Source of the DNA: Palaemon carinicauda
Lineage: Eukaryota; Arthropoda; Malacostraca; Decapoda; Palaemonidae
Direction of reading: 5' to 3'
Assembly: GCF_036898095.1 (NCBI RefSeq)
Contig: NC_090757.1
Span: 63,371,081 to 63,435,080, forward strand
DNA: 64,000 nt
Position 1 is the first letter of the stretch. Each line of letters starts with the position of its first letter. The position numbers and the translations under genes were made by a program. This document shows positions 49,950-58,944 of the stretch, one piece after another. The notes under the pieces are model-generated. The model had not been told where the DNA came from. It made no database searches and was given only the letters and a program-made list of their open reading frames with translations.

Positions 49950-50200
49950 TAGCCAAGCCACAACCCTAGTTGGAAAAGTAAGATGCTATAAGCCCAAGGA
50001 CTCCAATAGGGAAAAATAGCCCAGCGAGGAAAGGAAATAAGGAAAGAATAAATGATGAGAGCAAATTAACAAAAAACATTCTAAAAACAGTAACAACGTC
50101 AAAACAGATATATCATATATAAACTATAAAAAGACTTATGTCAGCCTGTTCAACATAGAGACATTTGCTGCAACTTTGAACTTTTGAAGTTCTACTGATT
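49882..50200 (-). mobile_element. LINE-A 3' fragment, reversed
   Basis: (ATT)n at 49,882-49,949 leads into the complement of the LINE-A tail and 3' UTR as far as the C-terminal coding words (TTTGAACTTTTGAAGTTCTA). Confidence 0.88.
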
Positions 50201-50226
50201 CAACTAAATAGTTACAGATAGTTTCA

Positions 50227-50530
50227 AACTATTAGAATCTAGATACGTCTACTGTAGGCTCTAGAGCCTTTAAATATGCGACCCCGAGACTAAACAATAA
50301 GCTTCCACTAGACATTCGAAAGACTGAAGATATTAAAGCTTTCAAGAGGATACTGAAGACTTTATTGTTCTCTAAGTGCTTCGGTAATGTGGATTCGACA
50401 ATAAACGAACAATATGCTCTGTGAATGTTGAATGCCTTGGAATAAACATGATGAGGTGACTGTGAAAGTCCTGTAGAGAGTAGGACTCCATTGCTATATA
50501 GGACCTGATAAGCAGCCTTTAAAGTAAAGT
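50227..50530 (+). pseudogene. CR1/L2-like non-LTR ORF2 tail
   Basis: A forward frame gives STVGSRAFKYATPRLNNKLP, then DIRKTEDIKAFKRILKTLLF and a stop after EQYAL. The AFKYATPRLWNKLP-type ending is typical of CR1/L2-like elements (Trp is replaced by Asn here). An AAAGTAAAGTAAA tail ends the element. It is a different family from LINE-A. Confidence 0.7.
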
Positions 50531-50639
50531 AAATTAAAGTAACAGTACAGGATGGTTTTAAGAGAACAAATTTTCATTAACGAATCACTGACCTCAGTGT
50601 TGACATTTTCCTTGTAACATAACTTTGTTATTAGATGCT

Positions 50640-51000
50640 TTGTTGTTTCATAGGCTCAACACTAAACAGTATTCTAAATGTTTCAATCCACCTGTGACCA
50701 GATTGTGGAATGGTCTGTCTAATCGGGGACTTGAACCTGTGGAACTTCAGAAATTCCAACTTGTAGCAATATTTTTATGTTGAACAGGCTGACATAAGCC
50801 TCTCTATAGTTTATATACGAAAGATCTATCTTATTGTTGTTACTATTCTTAAGATCTTGTTGTGTTTATTGTTCCTAACTTCTCTTGTAGTTTATTTCTT
50901 TATTTCCCTTCCTCACTGGGCTATTTTTCCCTGTTGGAGCCCTTGGGCTTATACATTTTACTTTTCCAATTAGGGTTGTAGCTCAGCTAAAGATAATAAT
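50640..51000 (+). mobile_element. LINE-A diverged 3' fragment
   Basis: It starts at AGGCTCAACACTAAACAGTA, includes LWNGLSN-like coding remains, and ends in the LINE-A terminal words followed by TAATAATGATATT. Confidence 0.8.
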
Positions 51001-51013
51001 GATATTAATGAAA

Positions 51014-51014
51014 A

Positions 51015-51110
<96 letters not shown>

Positions 51111-51118
51111 TAATAATA
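51014..51118. repeat. (TAC)n-(TAA)n microsatellite
   Basis: TAC repeats to about 51,063 and TAA repeats beyond, next to the preceding LINE-A end. Confidence 0.97.
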
Positions 51119-51633
51119 AAGTTGTTTTTCCTTGCTCACCCCATTGAACTTCACAATAGTTTTCGAGAGGATTTTCAAGGCTTATCTCAGTAGGTTGTCA
51201 TGCTTAGATTTCAGAAACCTTTTTTGGTTTAGTCTTTATCTCGGTAATTTTATATTGCTTATCTAACCTTATCTAACTTCTGTCTCTGTTAGAGGTAATC
51301 TGTCCTGATTTTAAGTCTTTAGAACGATATCTTATTATTGGTGGTTTGATTAGCCCTCTCCGCTTATCGTAATGACTGATGTGATAACTCCTATCATAAG
51401 CCCTTTATAGCTGTTATTTACTTTCATCTCATTCATATTTCTTCAACTTTTATTTTGTTAAACAAATATTAATTTCTTAGTTTTGTTGATTGTTTGAGAC
51501 GTAATTTTCGACAAAAACTGCTTTTATGTTTTACCAAGCCTAATACTGTTGATTTCATCAACTATGGCTTTGAAGGTGGCAACCGTGACTGCCTGTCCTA
51601 AATGTAATGAAATTATTCTCTGTAGTTACACAA
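51119..51633. other. Unassigned stretch
   Basis: I see no gene or repeat. Confidence 0.5.
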
Positions 51634-51634
51634 G

Positions 51635-51711
<77 letters not shown>

Positions 51712-51731
51712 CATACATATATATATACACA

Positions 51732-51774
<43 letters not shown>

Positions 51775-51838
51775 CATTATATATATACAGTATATACAGT
51801 ATACAGTATACAGTATATATATATATATATATATATAT
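51634..51838. repeat. (TA)n tract with TACAG and TACA interruptions
   Basis: Alternating TA with several ACAGTATA words in the right half. Confidence 0.97.
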
Positions 51839-51839
51839 C

Positions 51840-52499
51840 TTGCAGATTTCGTTAAACGAAAGATGACTGTGTAGTTTAAATAGTTTAATTTTCATCCTCT
51901 CCAGGTTCCTGTAGGTACTCTTGCGTTCGGGGCTCTAAGTTCTCAAGAAAATAATAGAAAAGCATTTTAGAATTATTTCTTTTGTTTTCTATGCATTATA
52001 ACGAGTATTCGACTGTACTCCGTCCATAATCATGCTAAACTAAAACCTTTAAAAATATTCCGTCGAAGTGTTACTATACATTTGTATGAATAATAATAGC
52101 AATATTCTCAAGTGTTACAATTGTCAAAATAAAATACCATTAACGTGAACAAGCGAAAGGTTGTTATCTTGAGTCGAAAATTGAAAGTAAAATTGCCTAT
52201 CCAAGCAAGTTGGTATTTTACAAAACACAAGAAATTTTGTAATCTTACATGAAATCTAGATATCATTGCATGCTGATACATAACTTCTGGAATTTACAGA
52301 TATATATGTTCATTATTAAAATTAATTATTCAGTATATATATATAAAATCAGTAATAAATAATTAATGAAATACATCTTAGTCAGTAATACAGTTATATA
52401 AAAAGTGCACAAAAGTCAGTGTTTAAAGATTTTTAGAAGCCCACCACAACCTCCTTCTTGAGAATTCAAAGTAGGTTTCATATCCTTAATACCACTAGA
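51840..52499. other. Unassigned AT-rich stretch
   Basis: No gene or known repeat is visible. Confidence 0.5.
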
Positions 52500-53089
52500 G
52501 AGTTATGACATCTTTTGACTAGCCAGACAGTACTACCTTAGATCCTTCTCCCTGGTTACGGTTCATTTTCCCTTTGCTTACACATACACCGAATATTCTG
52601 GCCTATTCTTTACATATTCTCCTCTCCCCTCATACACCTGACAACACTGAGATTAGCAAACAATTCTTCTTCACCCAAGGGGTTACTGTACTGTAATTGT
52701 TCAGTGGCCACTTTCCTCTTGCTAAGGGTAGAAGAGACTCTTTAGCTATGGTAAGCAGCTCTTCTAGGAGAAGGACACTCCAAAATTAAACCATTGTTCT
52801 CTATTCTTGGGTAGTGCCATAGCCTCTGTACCATGGTCTTCCACTGTCTTGGGTTAATGTTCTCTTGCTTGAGGGTACACTCGGGCATACTATTCTATCT
52901 TATTTCTCTTCCTCTTGTTTTGTTAAAGCTTATATAGTTTATATAGGAGATATTTATTTGAATGATGTTACTCTTCTTAAAATATTTTATTTTTCCCTTT
53001 TTTCCTATCCTCACTGGGCTATTTTCCCAGTTAGAGCCCTTGGGCTTATAGCATCCTGCTTTTCCATCTAGGGTTGTAGTTTAGCAAGT

Positions 53090-53130
<41 letters not shown>
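52500..53130 (+). mobile_element. Element B, longest copy, with LINE-A tail
   Basis: The body of about 410 bases (to 52,905) is shared with 45,487-45,890 and, in part, 42,050 and 33,560-33,722. The end, from TTTATATAGTTTATATAGGA to the (TAA)n at 53,089-53,130, is LINE-A-like (CCTCACTGGGCTATTTTCCC, AGCCCTTGGGCTTATAGCAT). No coding frame exists in the body. It is either a non-autonomous element with a borrowed tail or the 3' UTR of a related LINE subfamily. Confidence 0.75.
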
Positions 53131-53133
<3 letters not shown>

Positions 53134-53195
53134 GCTTCAGTCATTCTAAGATACCCCACTGAATGACTAGTACATAAATCTTTTACCTGTTCCGT

Positions 53196-53198
<3 letters not shown>

Positions 53199-53248
<50 letters not shown>
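53199..53248. repeat. T(50) homopolymer
   Basis: Fifty T in a row; the length is unreliable in any sequencing. Confidence 0.95.
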
Positions 53249-53249
<1 letters not shown>

Positions 53250-53461
53250 TCGGCCTAGCTTCACCATGTAAATCTACGATATGATTTCCAATTGACCCAG
53301 TCTGTGTGTGCATTCGGAATCTCTCTCCGATAGTACATGTGGTGTATGCAATATATTTAGAGGAGTTACATCCTTCCGGGTTACACGATTAGGAGTACAC
53401 AACATGATGGCTATCAGAAACATCCCCTAGGTCTGTTGACAGTTTCATTTTTGATAAACAA

Positions 53462-53790
53462 ATTTTTCATCATCAGCCGTTGCTAGTCTACTGCAGGACA
53501 AAGCCCTCAGGCATGTACTTCCACTCCCGTCTGTTTATGGTCTTTCTATCCCAGTCTATACCTGCAGATTTTCTTAGCTCGTCAATCCATGACTCATTTC
53601 GTTATTCCTAATGTCCATCTATTGTCTCTCATCATATGTCCTGCTATGTCCATTTTTATGTCTTACAAGTTGTTAGAATATCCTCTACTTTAGTTTAATC
53701 TAGCATTTATGTTGTTCTTTTTCTGTCTCTTAGGGTTATTAACATCGTTATTCTTTTTTTAGCTCTTTGAGTTGCAACTAGCTTATGTTA
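53462..53790 (-). pseudogene. Reversed non-LTR RT fragment (CAGCCGTTGCTAGT family)
   Basis: On the plus strand it begins CAGCCGTTGCTAGTCTACTG and continues with CTTCCACTCCCGTCTG and TATGGTCTTTCTATCCCAG. This is the complement of a reverse-transcriptase tail that I recall in many arthropod assemblies. Short remnants only. Its sense-strand counterpart lies just to the right (53,800-53,925) in the opposite direction. Confidence 0.6.
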
Positions 53791-53799
53791 TAAGCCGCC

Positions 53800-54026
<227 letters not shown>

Positions 54027-54137
54027 ATTAAAGCCCACAGCTGGTGAACAAAATTTCTCAAGTTTTTTGTGTATTTTATATATACTTTTTCAGCATTACA
54101 AAAATTACAACTTAGCACCGTATATATACAATTACAG

Positions 54138-54161
54138 TACACACACACATATATATGTATA

Positions 54162-54202
<41 letters not shown>

Positions 54203-54375
54203 TTCCAACTGGTATCAGGTGTGTTTGTATTGCGTGGGAGTGTCACATATGACTGTGACCCTCCCAAACTTTACGTGCAGAAGTAAGTACAAACAAGTAA
54301 AAGTAATCAAGTGAAGGACATTCCGAGAAATGTTTACAAAAAAATTGATTACACAATCTAGACGCATTAAATATA

Positions 54376-54437
<62 letters not shown>

Positions 54438-54481
54438 TGTGTATATATATGTATATACATGTGTATATATATGTATATATA

Positions 54482-54513
<32 letters not shown>
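54138..54513. repeat. (AC)n and (AT)n compound tracts
   Basis: AC/AT tracts at 54,138-54,200 and 54,378-54,513, with about 180 bases of ordinary sequence between. Confidence 0.9.
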
Positions 54514-54514
<1 letters not shown>

Positions 54515-54903
54515 TGAGGCCTTGCTGTATCGTCAGTTAGCACCCACCATACATATTTGTCTTTCAGTGATTCCAACTTTGTGTATTTCTGATAAAGATT
54601 TGTCTTCTTAACATAGTGGAATAAGTGATAATATTGACCTTGAATTTTCAGGTGCATTTTCTTTCATTCTGAATCCTATGAATATTTATGTGTGTATTGT
54701 ATATTTTAATTATCTTCTAATATACCCTTTATTACTTCTTGTTTCTAAACACTGTTATTTTTATGGCTTTATTTGAACCCCTAGAAAGGCCCCAGTGAGA
54801 ATTTAAGTTGCGAATGATTCTCAGTGCCGTAGCCAAGATCAAAATACTTCTCGGTGCCATATCTATCTACGCGAATGAAATAATTACGACTTGAAGTTTA
54901 AAA

Positions 54904-54908
<5 letters not shown>
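54514..54908. other. Unassigned stretch
   Basis: I see no gene or repeat. Confidence 0.5.
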
Positions 54909-54957
<49 letters not shown>

Positions 54958-55027
54958 GTAAACATTCAGAGAGAAAAACGTATGAAAAGAAGAGAAAAAA
55001 ACAGAATGTGTGAAAACAAAGGAAATG

Positions 55028-55083
<56 letters not shown>

Positions 55084-55184
55084 TACGACATGGTGAAGAC
55101 ATTTTCGAACTGCTCTTTTGGTTAATTTAAAATCTGACACTTAACTCTCGTCCTTCTCCAACACTCCTTTTGCTTATTGCGAGT

Positions 55185-55232
<48 letters not shown>

Positions 55233-55469
55233 TAGGGGGGACGGGGAAGGGTCAGTCAGTCACGTTGAATTAGGGAAGTATTATGCATTCAGGAGCGTAT
55301 TGACTCTTATGTTTAGTCCTCAATAGTAATGTTCTTGTCAGATCGATGAACCTTCACTTTTTTAGCTTATTCCCCCACCCCAATACCCTCCCCCCTCCTT
55401 CTCCCCCTCCCTTATTCCCCTGATTTCGTTCGATCTTCCCCCTCCCAGTAATTTTCCACAGCCGCCAGT

Positions 55470-55520
<51 letters not shown>
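54909..55520. repeat. Cluster of (GA)n tracts and one (CT)n tract
   Basis: (GA)n at 54,909-54,951, 55,030-55,080 and 55,188-55,229, and (CT)n at 55,471-55,520. The last could pair with any of the first three. Serine-leucine and arginine-glutamate frames are artefacts. A C-rich run lies at about 55,370-55,415. Confidence 0.92.
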
Positions 55521-55523
<3 letters not shown>

Positions 55524-55887
55524 AGTAAGTATCTGGCAACGTCCATGAGGAACTGAAGTCTCTGACCAACCCTAAGGTTCCTTGCGTTGCCAAGTTCTTC
55601 AAGACATGAGCAGTCGATCAAATTTATTGCAATGCTTCAGAAGAAAAATTTATATCTTCTGTATATATTTTTAGTATTATTATTTTTGTTTCGGTTGGGA
55701 GAGTAACTCTAAAAGTGGCAGCTGAAGCAGTGGAGTTGTTTAGGTGTAGGAGAACTTTCCTCTTTTAGATTATTCTTGTCCTTTGCTATGAATAGGAGTG
55801 GTAGAAGCAAAACAAATGATTGAGTGGCTTTGAATGTACGTTGAATAGGGGGCATTCTTACACACAGGAAAGCATTGTTATACTCAC

Positions 55888-55888
<1 letters not shown>
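55521..55888. other. Unassigned stretch
   Basis: I see no gene or repeat. Confidence 0.5.

Positions 55889-55950
<62 letters not shown>
55889..55950. repeat. (TA)n microsatellite
   Basis: TA tract, about 30 units. Confidence 0.97.
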
Positions 55951-55960
<10 letters not shown>

Positions 55961-56432
55961 CATCACCTACGCCTATTGACGCAAATATCCTCGGTTATAT
56001 TTCGCCAGCCGTCTCTATCTTGAGCTTTTAAAACAATACCTCTCTACTCATCATATCCTACTTATCGCTTCATAATCCTCAGCTATGTAGGCATAATCCT
56101 CTGCCATGTAGGCTTGTGTCTTCCAACTCTTCTAGTATCTTGTGGAGCATAGTTAAAAGTTTGGTGAACTAATTTCTCATGGGGAGTGCGAAGAGCATGC
56201 CCAAATCATCTCCATCTACCCCTTATCAGGATCTCATCCTCATATGGCATTTGAGTTTCTAATCTCGTCTATCCATTCAACTCCCAATGTTTTTTCTGAG
56301 GGCTTTGTTCTCAACTCTGCAAAATCTGTTGGATATTGTTTCATTGTCAGACCATGAATAATGTCCATACAGTAACACCGATCTCACTAAACTGATATAA
56401 TGCCTGAATTTTATATATAATCCCAGGTGATT

Positions 56433-56435
<3 letters not shown>
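55961..56435 (-). pseudogene. Reversed non-LTR RT C-terminal fragment
   Basis: The complement gives SLVRSVLLYGHYSW and RVENKALRKNIGS, the usual RT tail (LLYG.E.W..., then RVENKALR-like), further in CATGCCCAAATCATCTCCAT and CATCACCTACGCCTATTGAC at the other end. It is the same family as the sense copy at 32,205-32,610. Frame breaks are present. Confidence 0.7.

Positions 56436-56510
<75 letters not shown>
56435..56510. repeat. (AT)n-(GT)n microsatellite
   Basis: AT tract then about 20 GT units. Confidence 0.97.
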
Positions 56511-56512
<2 letters not shown>

Positions 56513-56559
56513 CATTTATGAGTGGGAATGCCTGAACGTGGTGAAAGGGTTTATGTATC

Positions 56560-56690
56560 GCCGTGATCAACAATGGCCAGGGTGGAAATGAAAACTGGCC
56601 AAACCCCAGGCATGAATTGACTCGTCTGAAGACTTTGTCCTACAGTGGACTAGAAACGGCTGCATCTGTTGTTGTGTTTATATGTATGTA
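56560..56690 (+). mobile_element. 3' end of non-LTR family (see 53,800)
   Basis: AACCCCAGGCATGAATTGAC and ACAGTGGACTAGAAACGGCT, then TTGTTG. Confidence 0.65.
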
Positions 56691-57054
56691 TATATGTATG
56701 GCCATATGTGAGCCATGTATTTCCAACAATTACCAGAATGCCAGATGAATACGAAAGCGAAACTAATTCAGTACAATATTTGTTAAGCAGACATGTTGGG
56801 AGGTAGACATTGGACCAGCTGTGATTCCATATGGCGAAAGGGAATTGGGTTTTCATTGAAGATGAAGAAAATTTTAATAGATTCTTCTTCTATTAACGTG
56901 TTTTTTTCTCCATTTGTATGGGGTAAGCACGGTTGCCTTCTTTGGTGGGAGATTACCAAGTCCAAATAAATGTTGGGTAGCTACCCCATATGTGAAGGCA
57001 CTCTTATTTAAAGTAACATAACATACTTGAATTTTATATACGGAAAGAAGAGAC

Positions 57055-57056
<2 letters not shown>
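56691..57056. other. Unassigned stretch
   Basis: I see no gene or repeat. Confidence 0.5.

Positions 57057-57115
<59 letters not shown>
57057..57115. repeat. (ATT)n microsatellite
   Basis: About 19 ATT units without an adjacent LINE-A tail. Confidence 0.97.
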
Positions 57116-57117
<2 letters not shown>

Positions 57118-57536
57118 AAACTTATTTTGATTCCCTTACCATAAGCAGAGATTTTTTTTCAAAGTATGTTTGCATAGAAAAGAAATTAAAATGTATAAAT
57201 GAATATGAATCCATGAACGTGTAATGAAGAGAGCTCATACGTGTAATGGATGAATCGCAGATAGTAATGATATATTTTGAATACATTGCCCTAATAGCAA
57301 GTAATAGAAATTAGAATGGAATGCATAAGTTATTAGTTCCATTGGCAGGAAAATTAACTGGAACGGAAGCGAGTTCTTCGCCCAAGTCATCTTTCGAACG
57401 AGTGTTTGGTAGTTGTTGTTGTTGTAGATTATTAGTTCTCGGGCTCTTGCATAGATACCGCGTGTTCAAAGGCTTTTCTGTCCGGCTGCTGTATGGGGAG
57501 ACTTATAAAGTAAATTTATGGACGGTATTTTGTGCC

Positions 57537-57541
<5 letters not shown>
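57116..57541. other. Unassigned stretch
   Basis: A 109-codon frame at 57,321-57,650 is mostly unspecific and ends in a poly-Phe run from the homopolymer, so I do not treat it as a gene. Confidence 0.5.

Positions 57542-57598
<57 letters not shown>
57542..57598. repeat. T(57) homopolymer
   Basis: Fifty-seven T in a row. Confidence 0.95.
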
Positions 57599-57603
<5 letters not shown>

Positions 57604-57929
57604 ATAACAAGTATTGTTACGAGAATGTGGACAATATACCATCTTTCTGATTATAGGCTATCATGGGAGCTGTATATTTTGTGATCAACCCGATTGATAA
57701 TCCTTATTAAAACGGTGATTCCTATGTTACCGGGCATCTGACATGATTATCCTGATAACACAAAGATCTTAAATGACGAAATACGTCGTTGTCGTCCAAG
57801 GGGATGGCGCCAAGTTTTCCGACACTCACACCGGTGACAACAGAATCCAGTCGATTCTCTTCATGATAAAAGGTAGCCTATATCTTGCTTTGCTCCCTTG
57901 TTATCCTGGAACTTTATTAATAAAAATGG
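57599..57929. other. Unassigned stretch
   Basis: I see no gene or repeat. The long forward frame here (57,773-58,480) runs through a SINE and an LTR and is not a gene. Confidence 0.5.
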
Positions 57930-58188
57930 GATTGTGCTGGCCTATTGGAAACGTCCCTGCCTGGCGTTCTGCTGGACGGGAGATAGAGTCCCGCTCAAGC
58001 TCGATAGTTTCTTGTAGTCTGCAACCTCAGCATCCTTGTGAGCTTAGTAAGGTGGGTTTGGGGGAGGCTATAGGTCTATCTGTTAAGTCATCACCAGTCA
58101 TCGCCTGTTCCTCCCTGGTCCTAGCTTTGGTGAAGAGGGGCTTAGGCGCTGAACATGGATATGGTCAGTCTTCATTTTGGGTGTCCAG
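57930..58188 (+). mobile_element. tRNA-derived SINE, interrupted by the LTR element
   Basis: GGCCTATTGGAAACGTCCCT, AGAGTCCCGCTCAAGCTC and CAACCTCAGCATCCTTGTGA match the SINE at 49,485. The extension with GGTGAAGAGGGGCTTAGGCG is the SINE body. The gypsy element begins at its right end; the other side of the insertion (62,565 on) does not clearly continue the SINE. Confidence 0.7.
58185..58188. repeat. Target-site duplication, left (CCAG)
   Basis: CCAG directly before the left LTR; the same four bases follow the right LTR at 62,565-62,568. Confidence 0.85.
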
Positions 58189-58442
58189 TGTGACGGGCCG
58201 AGAGAGGGTTGTGAACTCAAAGGCAGGATGCAATCAACTGAGTTGTTTATTAAGGAACACTCTCCTTTATATACAAAACCTCAAGGCAACAGGACATAAC
58301 CTGTTCGAGAGACAGACAATGTTACAGAGCAAAACCGGAGACATGATCATTCAGGTTCTTTTTAGTGCGAGGGAAGAGCGCAGATACAAGCATAATATAT
58401 ACAAAATAATTATGTACAATTGTGTGACACACAGTTGGTACA
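58189..58442 (-). repeat. 3' LTR (left), 254 bp
   Basis: TG...CA ends. In element sense it holds GTATATAAAGG (TATA-like) and AATAAA. It differs from the right LTR at four sites (ACATAACC/ACATGACC, ACATGATC/ACAGGATC, TAATAT/TAACAT, CACAGT/CACGGT). Confidence 0.95.
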
Positions 58443-58944
58443 TGGCTCCCCCCCTAAAAATGACATACTGTACATGTTGAATAGAGCGCCCTGATCTAGA
58501 GAGGCGAACTGTAGGCGGGTCATCTGGCAGAAGATAAGCAGGTTTTAAACGATCAATGGAGACCCAGTCTTCTTTGCCCCGAATGTTTAGGAGGAATGCT
58601 TTCGGACTGCGTCGGATCACAAGGAAAGGGCCCGTGTAAGGGGGCGTTAGTGGTGGCTTGCTGGTGTCGTTGCGCAGGAAGATGTGCGTTGCAGAGTGCA
58701 AGTCCGTTGGTATGTGATGCTTCGCTGGGGGCTTGTAAGTCTGGCGGCACGGAGTAAATTTTCCCACGACGTGACGTATGCTCTGGAGATCGTCGGAGGA
58801 GGTTGTAGAAGGAAAAAATTCGGCAGGGACGACCAACGGGTCGCTATACACCATTTCAGCTGCCGAGACGTCGAGGCCGTCTTTAGGAGTGGTCCTTAGT
58901 CCCAGGAGGACCCAGGGAAGCTGAGTAAACCAGTTGCAATCCTT
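58351..58944 (-). pseudogene. Integrase C-terminal part, after the nonsense codon
   Basis: This is the same frame as the upstream pol; it continues after the stop for 197 codons and ends in the LTR. In order: WFTQLPWVLLGLRT (end of the core), then GPFLVIRR and WVSIDRLKPAYL, the GPY/F-type C-terminal domain used by Ty3/gypsy integrases. The last ~30 residues come from LTR sequence. It would be translated only by readthrough, so it is given as a broken part of pol. Confidence 0.85.
58444..58460 (-). promoter_or_regulatory. Polypurine tract
   Basis: In element sense it is a purine-rich run (TTTTTAGGGGGGGAG) ending a few bases before the 3' LTR, at the place where plus-strand priming occurs. Confidence 0.75.

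Noticed and set aside
57773..58480. 235-codon forward frame
   Set aside because: It runs through a SINE and into an LTR in the wrong direction relative to the element; no domain is visible.
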